Source: DAHUXD01 sp963805495
GTDB taxonomy: Bacteria > Acidobacteriota > Thermoanaerobaculia > UBA5066 > Gp7-AA6
DNA length: 64,000 nucleotides
Direction of reading: 5' to 3'
Assembly: GCA_963805495.1 (NCBI GenBank)
Contig: CAWDUQ010000004.1
Span: forward strand, 806,001 to 870,000
The notes under the pieces: generated by a model
What the model was told of the DNA's origin: nothing
Seen by the model: only the letters and a program-made list of their open reading frames with translations
Databases searched by the model: none
Translations under genes and position numbers: made by a program
Shown: positions 45,800-57,082 of the stretch, one piece after another
Position numbering within the stretch: position 1 is the first letter of the stretch
Layout of the letters: the number at the start of each line of letters is the position of its first letter

Positions 45800-46089
45800 A
45801 AAGCAGGACGTTGAGGGGGGTCGCGCTCGCGCTCGCGCTGTCGGCCGGCCTCGGAGCGTTTCCGTCCGCGGCCGCGGCGGCCACCCGGACCTACCAGGTC
45901 ACCGGTCCCGTGCTCGAAGTCACCGACACCATGATCGCCGTGCAGAAGGGCAAGGACCGCTGGGAGATCGCCCGGGACGCCGGCACCCGGATCACCGGCG
46001 ACCTGAAGGTCGGAGCGAAGGTGACGATCGAGTACCGCATGACGGCGGCGACCGTCGAGGTCAAGTCCGAGAAGGCCTCGAAGAAGTAG
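45796..46089 (+). CDS. Small exported protein
   Basis: A 97-residue protein with a clear signal peptide (ALALALSAGLGAFPSAAAA) and a mature part of about 67 residues ending in Lys-rich KSEKASKK. VTGPVLEVTDTMIAVQKGKDRW and GDLKVGAKVTIEYRM suggest a small beta-barrel like the OB-fold or DUF5666-type domains. Its ATG overlaps the rhodanese stop (ATGA), so it is translationally coupled. Function unknown. Confidence 0.78.
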   Translation: MKSRTLRGVALALALSAGLGAFPSAAAAATRTYQVTGPVLEVTDTMIAVQKGKDRWEIARDAGTRITGDLKVGAKVTIEYRMTAATVEVKSEKASKK

Positions 46090-46117
46090 CCGGGGCGCGG
46101 AAGGCGGCCGCGGGGGT

Positions 46118-46947
46118 CTAGGCGGCGCCGCGCGCCGTGCGCACGATCGCGAGCAGCTCACGGATGAGGCCGGCCAGGAGGTCGACGTCGAGCTGCGTCG
46201 AACGGTCCGACTTCGCGTGCTCGGGGTCGTCGTGGACTTCGAGGAAGAAACCGTCCACGCAGCCGGTGGCGGCGGCGGCGCGCGCCAGTATCGGCGCGTA
46301 CTGCTTGAGTCCCCCCGTCTCCTTCCCGCCGCCCGGGAGCTGCAGCGAGTGGGTGACGTCGTAGATGACGGGGTAGCCCAGGGCCCGCATGATCGGGAAC
46401 GACCGCATGTCGACGACAAGGTCGTGGTAACCGAAGGAGGCGCCGCGTTCGCAGAGGAGGAGCTTCTCGTTGCCGGCCGCGCGGCACTTCTCGACGACGC
46501 GGGACATGTCGTCCGGCGCCATGAACTGCCCCTTCTTCAGGTTGACCGGCTTTCCGGTCGCCGCGGCCGCGGTGACGAGGTCCGTCTGCCGGATCAGGAA
46601 CGCCGGGACCTGAAGGACGTCGAGGACGCGGGCGGCCCGCTCCGCCTGTTCGGGCGAGTGGACGTCGGAGATGACGGGGAGGCCGGTTTTCGCCCTGACG
46701 GCCGCGAGGATGTCGAGCCCCTCGTCGAGGCCGGGCCCCCGGAACGAATCTCCCGAGGACCGGTTGGCCTTGTCGTAGGAAGACTTGAAGACGATCCGGG
46801 CCCCGGTCTCCTCGCCGATCGCCTTGAGGCGTTCGGCCATCGCCAGCGAGTGCTCCCGCGATTCGATGACGCAGGGCCCCGCGAAAAAGATCGGCGCCCC
46901 GGCGCCGGCCGCGCAGCCCGGGGCGATTTCGACCGTTCGGACCGCGG

Positions 46948-46951
<4 letters not shown>
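46118..46951 (-). CDS. kdsA: 3-deoxy-8-phosphooctulonate synthase (Kdo-8-phosphate synthase)
   Basis: A roughly 277-residue enzyme joining PEP and arabinose-5-phosphate. FFAGPCVIESREH is the N-terminal signature, followed by FKSSYDKANRSS, VNLKKGQFMAP and ERGASFGYHDLVVDMRS; YDVTHSLQLPGG is also diagnostic. No ATG, GTG or TTG lies in the right place. A CTG at 46951 overlaps the pyrG stop (CTGA), copying the ATGA/GTGA overlaps elsewhere, and gives a normal N-terminal length. The only upstream ATG (47071) would overlap pyrG by 124 nt. CTG initiation is inferred. Confidence 0.9.
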
Positions 46952-48618
<1,667 letters not shown>

Positions 48619-48637
48619 GACACCGCCTCCTCCTCTT

Positions 48638-49390
48638 TCAGACGCCGCTCGAAACTTCTTTGAGACGCTGCTCGACTTCTTTGAGACGCCTTTCGGCGTC
48701 CGCGAGGTCCGCCGGCGTGTCCACGCCGATCGAATCCCCGGCCGCCTCTCCCACCCAGATCGTATAACCCGCCTCCAGCCACCGGAGTTGCTCGAGCGAT
48801 TCGGCGCGCTCGAGCGGAGAAGGCGGCAGCGCCGCGACCTCCGCGAGCGTCGACGCCCGGTACGCGTAGATCCCGAGATGCTTGCGATAGGAAGGATCGC
48901 CGTTTCGAAAGTATGGAATCGGCGACCGCGAGAAGTAGAGCGCGCGGCCGTCGCGGGCCACGACGACCTTGACGCAGTCGGGATCGGCGGCGGCCTCGGG
49001 TCCGGCCGCGATCGCGAGGGTCGCGAGCGCCCGGCCGGGGCCCGCCAGGAGCGCGTCCACCGCGCGGTCCACGTTCTCGGCCGGCATGAGCGGCTCGTCG
49101 CCCTGGAGGTTCACGTAGGCGTCCGCCGGGAGCGCACGGGCGACCTCGGCCACGCGGTCCGTGCCGCTCGCGGCGCCCGGAGAGGTCATGACGGCTTCGC
49201 CCCCGGCCTCGCGCACGCAGTGGGCGATGCGCGCGTCGTCGGTGGCGACGACGACCCGGTCGAGCCGCCGCGCCGCCCGGGCCGCGTCCCAAACATGCAG
49301 CACCATGGGCCGGCCTGCGAGGGAAGCGAGGGGTTTTCCGGGGAAGCGGACGGAGGCGAAGCGCGCGGGAATCACTCCGATGACGAGCAT
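48638..49390 (-). CDS. kdsB: 3-deoxy-manno-octulosonate cytidylyltransferase
   Basis: A 250-residue enzyme forming CMP-Kdo from CTP and Kdo. MLVIGVIPARFASVRFPGKP is the N-terminal nucleotide site. NLQGDEPLMP and RKHLGIYAYR are family motifs. Start ATG 49390 gives the family N-terminus; a TTG at 49408 would add six residues but overlaps the candidate -10 box (TACTAT, 49413-49408). The C-terminus ends in a short near-repeat RRLKEVEQRLKEV, mirrored by a DNA direct repeat. The gene is 19 nt upstream of pyrG. Confidence 0.93.
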   Translation of the reverse strand: MLVIGVIPARFASVRFPGKPLASLAGRPMVLHVWDAARAARRLDRVVVATDDARIAHCVREAGGEAVMTSPGAASGTDRVAEVARALPADAYVNLQGDEPLMPAENVDRAVDALLAGPGRALATLAIAAGPEAAADPDCVKVVVARDGRALYFSRSPIPYFRNGDPSYRKHLGIYAYRASTLAEVAALPPSPLERAESLEQLRWLEAGYTIWVGEAAGDSIGVDTPADLADAERRLKEVEQRLKEVSSGV

Positions 49391-49407
49391 GCGATCATCG
49401 GGACTCA

Positions 49408-49414
49408 ATAGTAT
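49408..49414. promoter_or_regulatory. Overlapping divergent -10 boxes
   Basis: TACTAT on the minus strand (49413-49408, toward kdsB) and TAGTAT on the plus strand (49409-49414, toward the gene at 49429) share the same bases. Only 38 nt separate the two start codons, so both promoters must be here. Confidence 0.45.
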
Positions 49415-49428
49415 CCTCGCCGTCGCTC

Positions 49429-50058
49429 TTGCGTCAAGAAATCCTGCCCGCTTCGCGCCTGGCGCGCCCCGGAGCCGCGTGGCTCTACGTTCTGGCGGTC
49501 GCCGTCGTCGGCGCCGCGGCGGCCCGGGCGCTCGTGCGCGCGCACACGGACCGGATGCACGGGGCGACCGGTCGCGCGGAGTGGATCTGGTACACGGACC
49601 GGATCCCGGAGCCCGCGCCGCTGCGTTTCTTCGCCACCCGCGCCTTCGTTCTGCCGGACAAACCGGGCCGCGCGCTCGCCAGGATCTTCGTCGACCGGGA
49701 GCACGTCGTCTGGGTCAACGGTGAGCGCGCCGGTGCGGGCCGGCAGGAGCCGGGCGATCCGCTGGCGCTCTACGAGATCGCGCCGCTGCTGAAGAAGGGA
49801 GAGAACCGCGTGACGATCGAGGCCGCGAGCCCGACGGGCGTCGGCGGGATCCTGCTCTCGATCGACATCCAGGGCCTCGGACGCAACGCGCTCGTGACCG
49901 ACGGAGAGTGGCGGGTCGACCCGTCGCGGAACTCGATCGGGGGGCCCGGGCGCTATCGCCCCGTGGTGTGGGGTCGTCCGCCCCGGTACCCGTGGGGATA
50001 CCCGCGGATGCCGAGGCCGGAGGAAATCGAGGGAGAGAGGCCGGGCGGGGCGCGCTAG
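49429..50058 (+). CDS. Membrane-anchored beta-sandwich (rhamnosidase N-domain-like) protein
   Basis: A 209-residue protein with a TTG start, one transmembrane helix (about 17-37) and an exported domain. The pattern FFATRAFVLP, then ARIFVDREHVVWVNGERAG and YEIAPLLKKGENRVTIEA resembles the carbohydrate-binding-like N-terminal domain of bacterial alpha-L-rhamnosidases and related galactose-binding sandwiches. There is no catalytic domain. The tail is Pro/Arg-rich. It overlaps the convergent TPR gene by 4 nt. Function unknown; glycan binding is inference. Confidence 0.65.
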   Translation: MRQEILPASRLARPGAAWLYVLAVAVVGAAAARALVRAHTDRMHGATGRAEWIWYTDRIPEPAPLRFFATRAFVLPDKPGRALARIFVDREHVVWVNGERAGAGRQEPGDPLALYEIAPLLKKGENRVTIEAASPTGVGGILLSIDIQGLGRNALVTDGEWRVDPSRNSIGGPGRYRPVVWGRPPRYPWGYPRMPRPEEIEGERPGGAR

Positions 50059-50432
50059 ACGCTGGCGAGCTCGGCCTTCTGGACGAGCTGGTCGAGCGCC
50101 TCGCGGGCGGCGACGCACTGGGCGTTTCCGCCGTCGTAGCCGGCGAGCGCGATGACCTTGCGGTACGCGGCGACGGCGGCTTCGAGGTTTCCGAGGCCGC
50201 GGTCGTAGATCTTGGCGAGCAGCAGGCGGGAAGCGAGGTGCCGGGGCGCGACCTCGACGGCCTTCGTGCAGAAAACGAGCGCGACGTCGTACCGCTCTTC
50301 GGCCGCCGCCAGACAGGCCCGGCGGTAGTAGAGGTCGGCTTCGCCGGTCGGATCTGATTGTCCTGGAATGAGTTGCGAGAGGTTCCGAAGGGTCGAGGTG
50401 AGGGTGGACCAAGTGTTCCCGTTGGATGCCAT
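50055..50432 (-). CDS. Small TPR protein
   Basis: A 125-residue cytoplasmic protein with about two TPR units: ADLYYRRACLAAAEERYDVA and SRLLLAKIYDRGLGNLEAAV. It has no signal sequence. A TACACT box lies 8 nt before the ATG, and the 160-nt upstream gap is AT-rich. Probably an adaptor; partner unknown. Confidence 0.75.
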   Translation of the reverse strand: MASNGNTWSTLTSTLRNLSQLIPGQSDPTGEADLYYRRACLAAAEERYDVALVFCTKAVEVAPRHLASRLLLAKIYDRGLGNLEAAVAAYRKVIALAGYDGGNAQCVAAREALDQLVQKAELASV

Positions 50433-50592
50433 CTGGGTAGAGTGTACGACTATTTAGCCCGATCTCAATAAAAATTTAGATGGATAGACCTGAAATCCTT
50501 CTTTTGTATGGCAGTCATGGCAGGAGCGCGTGCCTAACTAAATAAGGATTTTTTCTCGAAACATCTAATGAAATTAGGGCCGCCCGGCGGTT
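50433..50592. other. AT-rich gap
   Basis: Composition shifts sharply to A+T here (for example 50450-50480 and 50540-50580). It carries the TPR gene promoter and the 3' end of the prenyl synthase unit. A GC stem (near 50581-50590) beside TTTC-rich sequence may serve as a weak terminator for the prenyl synthase. No gene seen. Confidence 0.5.
50441..50446 (-). promoter_or_regulatory. -10 box, leaderless start of TPR gene
   Basis: TACACT, ending 8 nt before the ATG at 50432. Confidence 0.5.
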
Positions 50593-51597
50593 TCAGCGGA
50601 TGCGGTCGATGACCGATTCGGTCGCGAGCAGCAGCCCTTCCTTCGCTTCCGAGTCGGCGAAGGCGCCGAGAGCAACGCGGGCCGCTCCGGCGTAGTCGCG
50701 CGCGAGGGCCCGCGTTTCGCGGATGCCGTCGTAGCGGTCCACGATCGAGAGAATCTCCGACGGCTCGACGCTCTTGAAGTCGCGCTCGCGAAGGACCGCG
50801 GCCACCTTGTCGCGCTCGGACGCCGCGGCCTTCGGCAGTGCGAGGAGCAGCGGCATGGTGAGCTTGCCCTCCCGCAGGTCGTTCAGAACCGGCTTGCCGA
50901 CCTCCTCGACGCTGCCGGTGTAGTCGAGCAGATCGTCGATGAGCTGGAACGCCATTCCGAGACAACGGCCGTATTCCGCCAGCCGCTCGGCCGCCACGAG
51001 GTCGCCGCGCGGAGCGAAGTGGGCGGGCAGCCGGCAGGCCGCCGAGAACAGGTCCGCCGTCTTGCGGCGCGTGATCTCGAGCGACTCCTCCCGCGAGACG
51101 TGGATGGAGCCTTCCTTTTCGATTCCGAGGATCTCGCCCTCGATCATCGAGAGGGTCGTGTCCGAGAGCACCTTCAGGATCGTCAGGTCGCCCTCGTCGA
51201 GCGCGATCCCCATCGACATCGTGTAGAGGTAGTCGCCGAAGAGGACCGTCAGGTTGTTGCCCCAGCGGGCGTTGGCGGAGGTCCGTCCGCGGCGCAGCCG
51301 CGCCTCGTCGATGATGTCGTCGTGGACGAGGGTCGCCGTGTGGATGAACTCGATCACCGCGGCGTAGCGGACGTCCTTGTCGCCTTCGCGGTAATCGAGG
51401 AGCCGCGCCGACAGGAGCATCAGGGCCGGCCGGATGCGCTTGCCGCCGCCCTGCGCCAGGTACGTGCCGATCCGGTCGATCGTCGGAATCGGCGAGCGGA
51501 AGTGGATGAGCAGCTCCTCCTCGACGCGGGCGAGCTTGTCGCTGATCAGGTCGTAGGCGCGCTTCAGGCGCAGGTTTTCGATCGGCGAGGGGCTCAT
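50593..51597 (-). CDS. Polyprenyl diphosphate synthase
   Basis: A 334-residue trans-prenyltransferase that builds the long isoprenoid tail of a quinone. GGGKRIRPALMLL is motif I; the first aspartate-rich motif is DDIID (93-97) and the second is in FQLIDDLLDYTG. KTADLFSAAC lies between. Its plan fits IspB/HepT-type octaprenyl, heptaprenyl or solanesyl synthases; chain length cannot be told. ATG 51597 is 13 nt after the yajQ stop. Part of a yajQ-prenyl synthase unit. Confidence 0.92.
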   Translation of the reverse strand: MSPSPIENLRLKRAYDLISDKLARVEEELLIHFRSPIPTIDRIGTYLAQGGGKRIRPALMLLSARLLDYREGDKDVRYAAVIEFIHTATLVHDDIIDEARLRRGRTSANARWGNNLTVLFGDYLYTMSMGIALDEGDLTILKVLSDTTLSMIEGEILGIEKEGSIHVSREESLEITRRKTADLFSAACRLPAHFAPRGDLVAAERLAEYGRCLGMAFQLIDDLLDYTGSVEEVGKPVLNDLREGKLTMPLLLALPKAAASERDKVAAVLRERDFKSVEPSEILSIVDRYDGIRETRALARDYAGAARVALGAFADSEAKEGLLLATESVIDRIR

Positions 51598-51610
51598 CGG
51601 CTCGCGTGCC

Positions 51611-52108
51611 TCATCGATAGTTCGTGAACTGCAGCGGCACACCGAAGTCGCGGCCGCGCAGCAGCGCCTGGACCGCCTGGAGCTCGTCCTTGGCCCTTCC
51701 GACGATGCGCACCTGGTCGGACAGGATGGAGGCCTGGACCTTCAACTTCTGGTCCTTGATCGCCTTCACGATCTCCTTGGCCTTTTCCGACGCGATGCCC
51801 TGCTGGATCTTCGCAACCTGCCGGACCGTCCCCATCGCCGCCGGCTCGATCTTCTGGTAGTCGAGCGATTTGACGGCGATACCGCGCTTGACCAGGCGCG
51901 TCTCGAGGATGTCGACCACGGACTTGAGCTTGTGGTCGTCGTCGGAGGTCAGGGTCAGGACGAGGTCCTTATCGTTCCACTCGACCTTCGACTTCGAGCC
52001 CCGGAAGTCGAAGCGCGTCGCGATCTCCTTCGACGCCTGCTGGACGGCGTTGGAGACCTCCTGCAGGTCGACCTTGCTGACCACGTCGAACGAGAACTCC
52101 TGGGCCAT
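51611..52108 (-). CDS. yajQ: YajQ family nucleotide-binding protein
   Basis: A 165-residue UPF0234 protein with the usual start EFSFDVVSKVDLQEV and DFRGSKSKVEW, and the typical end GRDFGVPLQFTNYR. Members bind nucleotides or RNA; in Xanthomonas a relative binds cyclic di-GMP. A TAGAAT box lies 6 nt before the ATG. Two-domain ferredoxin-like fold expected from the family. Confidence 0.96.
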   Translation of the reverse strand: MAQEFSFDVVSKVDLQEVSNAVQQASKEIATRFDFRGSKSKVEWNDKDLVLTLTSDDDHKLKSVVDILETRLVKRGIAVKSLDYQKIEPAAMGTVRQVAKIQQGIASEKAKEIVKAIKDQKLKVQASILSDQVRIVGRAKDELQAVQALLRGRDFGVPLQFTNYR

Positions 52109-52114
52109 GGGGGG

Positions 52115-52120
52115 ATTCTA
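52115..52120 (-). promoter_or_regulatory. -10 box, leaderless yajQ start
   Basis: TAGAAT, ending 6 nt before the ATG at 52108. Confidence 0.55.
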
Positions 52121-52172
52121 TGAGAGGTCGGGGCCGGGTCGGCCGGGTCGTCGAGGCTCGGGGGGGGTGCGG

Positions 52173-52784
52173 TCAGTTCTGGATGATCCGCGTGCCCCGG
52201 GGGCCCGTGATCCGGTAGTCGGCCGCCGGCCGGGGGCCCGAGGCCTTCCAGCCCTCGAAGCGAAACTCGCTCCGGTTGCCCGCGGTGTCCTCGTAGGACA
52301 GGTCCTCGACCATGCCGCCGGCGGCTATGACGAGCCTCAACCAGGCGAGGTCGGAGTCCGCGGACCGGGGCTTGAGCAGAACGGCGCCCGACGCGTCCTT
52401 CTGGATTTCGTAGCGAGCGGCAAGGTCTTCGGGCTTGCCGAGGAAGACGAGGGGCAGGCGCGCCTGTTCGTCGGGCGTGAGCTTCCGGATCGTCAGCTGC
52501 CGGTCCTCGGGCGAGAGGAAGCGGCCCTCGCCGGCGTCGTAGGTATACGTCTTGCGGTCGGGGGCGGCGTAGTCGAACCGAAGGCGTTGCGGGGCCTGGA
52601 TCCAGACTTCGCCCGTCTCGCGCCTGGAGGTCGCGAAGCCGGCCGGCGTGTAGATCTGCGTGAAGGCGGCGGCGTGAGCCGAGCCGTCGCCGTAGGCCGA
52701 GGCGGCCTTCGCGAGCAGAGCCATGGCGCCGGCCGGATCCTCCGGGGCCGCGACCAGGGTCAGGGCCAGGACGGCCGCCAGCAT
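52173..52784 (-). CDS. LolA-like outer-membrane lipoprotein carrier protein
   Basis: A 203-residue exported protein with a short signal peptide (MLAAVLALTLVAA). AAAFTQIYTPAGF and SRRETGEVWIQAPQRLRFDY, then RKTYTYDAGEGRFLSP, follow the LolA pattern of an open beta-barrel that ferries lipoproteins. It begins 2 nt after the purH stop. The C-terminal loop is shorter than in E. coli LolA, so it could be a LolA relative with another lipid substrate. Confidence 0.8.
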   Translation of the reverse strand: MLAAVLALTLVAAPEDPAGAMALLAKAASAYGDGSAHAAAFTQIYTPAGFATSRRETGEVWIQAPQRLRFDYAAPDRKTYTYDAGEGRFLSPEDRQLTIRKLTPDEQARLPLVFLGKPEDLAARYEIQKDASGAVLLKPRSADSDLAWLRLVIAAGGMVEDLSYEDTAGNRSEFRFEGWKASGPRPAADYRITGPRGTRIIQN

Positions 52785-52786
52785 CG

Positions 52787-54361
<1,575 letters not shown>

Positions 54362-54369
54362 GGGCGCGG

Positions 54370-54375
54370 ATCATA
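54370..54375 (-). promoter_or_regulatory. Extended -10 box, leaderless purH start
   Basis: TATGAT preceded by TGC, ending 8 nt before the ATG at 54361. It is the cleanest example of the leaderless pattern in the window. Confidence 0.6.
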
Positions 54376-54597
54376 GCAGTCGAGACATCGGGGCAGAGGC
54401 AAATCGAACGCCCGCGTGAGGAACACGGCCTTCCGTTCTCGAGTGATGAGATTCGGCGGGCAGTACAGGAGCGGCACTGCGCGGCCGGTCGGCCGAACGG
54501 TTGCCGATCGGGCCGACTCCCGGGGCCGACCCGCTGCCGCAGGCAACGCGGGCCGACGGCGAGCGGTCACCCCATGCGCGTCGGACGCTCGGGGCCC
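54376..54597. other. Gap between purH promoter and the surface protein gene
   Basis: No gene seen. A hairpin CGGCC-GGTC-GGCCG sits at 54482-54495 but lacks a T-tract, so I cannot call it a terminator for the surface protein gene. Confidence 0.45.
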
Positions 54598-56880
54598 CTA
54601 CTGGAGATCGAAGGTCTTCACCAGGAACACCGCCATCTGTCCGCGCGTGTTGGCGCTGGTGGGGCAGTAGCGGAGCGGACCGGTCGCGCAGCCGCCCGTG
54701 ACGGCGTCGGCGTAGATCTTCTCGATCCAGTCGGCATACTGGCTCGGGCAGGTCACGTCCGCGAATACCCCCGCGCACGCCGGCGGCGTGTAGGCCGAGC
54801 CGTTTTCGGTCCGCAGCAGGAAGACCGCCATCTGCTGGCGCGTCACGGGATTGTCCGGACAGTATTGCGCGACGGCGCAACCCGCCGTGATGCCCTCGGC
54901 CGAGAGCTGCTCGATCCAGTTCGCGAAGGTCGACGGGCACGTGACGTCGCTGAAGATCCCGGCGCAGGCGGGCGGGATGAAGTTCGACCCGTGCTCGGAC
55001 TTGAGCAGGAAGACGGCCATCTGGGCGCGCGTGACGGGGTTGTCGCGGCAGTAGTTGCCGCCGCCGCATCCGGCCGTGATGCCGTTGCGCGCGACGGTGA
55101 TGACGTAGGAGTAGAAGGGGTCGGCCGGCGGAACGTCGAGAAAGTCGACCTGGACCGTGAAGGAGGCGACGGGCGACGTGCATCCCGCGTTGGTCTCGGT
55201 GACCGAAAGGAGCATCGTGGTCCCCGCGCCGCCGGCATCGAACGTGACCTGGCTGGTGCCCTGGCCGCCGGTGATCGAGCCGCCCGTCAAAGACCAGTTC
55301 CAGACGGAGCCGGCGTGCGACACGACGCTCGCGGCGTTGCCGGTCGAGGCGACCGCGACGGAGGTCGGCGCCGTGATCACGGGAACTGCCGGGGCCGCGG
55401 CGACGGCGAGCGTGGCCGCCGTCGAGGTGACGGACTGCCCGACGCCGTCGGTCACGACGACGTCGTAGTCGCCGCCGTCCATCGGGATGGTCGACGACAC
55501 GGTCAGCGTGTCCGTGTGCGCGCCGGAGATCCGACCGCCGTCGGCGAGCGGGGCCCCGTCCTGGCGCCACGCGTAGGAGAGGGGATCCTGGCCGGCGGCG
55601 ACGACGGAAAATTCGGCGTCGGCTCCCGCGCAGAGGTCGAGGCCGGAGGGCGCCGAGACCGAGAGCGGCACCCGCTCGTGGGCGCCCATGTCGACGATCG
55701 GGGGCGTCCCCGCCCCGGTGTCGGGCGCCGCCGGATCGTTGAAGAAGCGCGGGAGGCCCGCGATGTCGGTCGTGACGCCGACCGGGACCGCGGCGTTGTT
55801 CCCGGCGTCGACCGCGAGGGAGCCGGGACCCGGGCGCAGGTCGCCGGGCGGGGCGAGAAAGAGCGGATTGGCGCTGATGTTGCCGGTCCCGGGGAGGACC
55901 CCGCTCTGCGTGTCGCAGTAGCTCGCGCTGACCGACGAGGAGCCGTCGTTGAAGATGCCGTCCGTGCCGTTGCCCCAGACGATCGTGTTCGTCATGCCGT
56001 TGCTGTTGCTGCCGAAGAGGCCGATGCCGTAAGCCGTGTTCGACGCGATCGTGCAGTTCTCGAGGGTGTGGTTGTCGCCCGAGAAGTGGATCCCGTTCGG
56101 CGAATTCTGGGCGACGATCGTGTTGACGAGCGTCAGGGTGCCGGCGGCGCTGATGCCGCCGGAGCCGACGACGGCGCCCGAGACGCTGTTGAACCGGAAG
56201 GCGCAGTTGCGGCACGAGGCGGAGGCTCCGCCGTCGACCTGGAGACCGCCCCCGGTGCCTCCGGAGGCGGCCGTGTTGGAGAAAAACGAGCAGTTCGTCA
56301 TGGCCGCCGAGCCGCTCGAGACGCGCATGCCGCCGCCGCCGGTCGCGAAATTGGAGGAGACGACGAGACCGTTCAACGTGGGCGAGCCGCCGTTGATCCA
56401 GACCCCGCCGCCCCGTTCGTCCGGCGCCGAGGCGTTGGCCTGGCCGCCGGTGACGGTGAAGCCGTCGAGGACCCCGGAGAGCGTGACGCCGGCGCCGGCG
56501 ATGACGACGTGGTAGCTGTTGTCGGAAGCGTCTGCGGGGGTGCCGATGTCGCCCGAGAGGATCGTGACGTGGGCGGTGGGGTTGCGCTGGGAGCGCTGGG
56601 TCTCGGTGCCGGCAAAGCCGCCGTAGATCCCGACACCGTTGTTCATTTCGAAGGCGATCGTGCGGTCGGCGGTCGCGGTCGGCTTGTAGGTCCCCGCGGC
56701 CACCCAGATCTCGTCGCCGGAGCCGGAGGCGGCCAGGGCCGCCTGCACGTCGGTGAAGGCGTCGGCCCAGGTCGTTCCGTCGCCGTTTCCCGTGGCGTCG
56801 ATGTCGACGTAGATGATGTCGGCGAGGGCAACGGAGGACAGGAGAACGCCGAGCGCGGCGAAGTTCAGAATCCGTCGCAT
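54598..56880 (-). CDS. Surface protein: beta-helix, Ig-like region and three SLH-type domains
   Basis: A 760-residue exported protein. Signal peptide about 1-20. YVDIDATGNGDGTTWADAF and the Asn/Gly-rich repeats to about residue 400 form a right-handed beta-helix of the choice-of-anchor type. Ig/PKD-like modules cover about 410-570. Three S-layer homology-like repeats end the protein, each with an F-x-DV start, GIT-x-GC and NPVTRxQMAVFLL (the last as SANTRGQMAVFLV); extra paired Cys residues are characteristic. Start ATG 56880 has the ribosome binding site GAGGAGG. Likely attached to the cell surface; function unknown. Confidence 0.85.
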   Translation of the reverse strand: MRRILNFAALGVLLSSVALADIIYVDIDATGNGDGTTWADAFTDVQAALAASGSGDEIWVAAGTYKPTATADRTIAFEMNNGVGIYGGFAGTETQRSQRNPTAHVTILSGDIGTPADASDNSYHVVIAGAGVTLSGVLDGFTVTGGQANASAPDERGGGVWINGGSPTLNGLVVSSNFATGGGGMRVSSGSAAMTNCSFFSNTAASGGTGGGLQVDGGASASCRNCAFRFNSVSGAVVGSGGISAAGTLTLVNTIVAQNSPNGIHFSGDNHTLENCTIASNTAYGIGLFGSNSNGMTNTIVWGNGTDGIFNDGSSSVSASYCDTQSGVLPGTGNISANPLFLAPPGDLRPGPGSLAVDAGNNAAVPVGVTTDIAGLPRFFNDPAAPDTGAGTPPIVDMGAHERVPLSVSAPSGLDLCAGADAEFSVVAAGQDPLSYAWRQDGAPLADGGRISGAHTDTLTVSSTIPMDGGDYDVVVTDGVGQSVTSTAATLAVAAAPAVPVITAPTSVAVASTGNAASVVSHAGSVWNWSLTGGSITGGQGTSQVTFDAGGAGTTMLLSVTETNAGCTSPVASFTVQVDFLDVPPADPFYSYVITVARNGITAGCGGGNYCRDNPVTRAQMAVFLLKSEHGSNFIPPACAGIFSDVTCPSTFANWIEQLSAEGITAGCAVAQYCPDNPVTRQQMAVFLLRTENGSAYTPPACAGVFADVTCPSQYADWIEKIYADAVTGGCATGPLRYCPTSANTRGQMAVFLVKTFDLQ

Positions 56881-57082
56881 GAAACCTCCTCGATTTTGGG
56901 AGAACACGTTCGATTGTCGCACGCTTCGGCGCAATCCGGCAGGTCCGAGGCGACCGACGCGCGGGACGGAACGTCGTCCCGACGAGCGAAGCGACCGGGT
57001 CCCCCGTGCTTTCACGGAACCGATCGAGTCCGCGATCCCTCGGGGCGCTCCGCGGACGGCGAGGCCCGCGGGCGGAGAGGCT

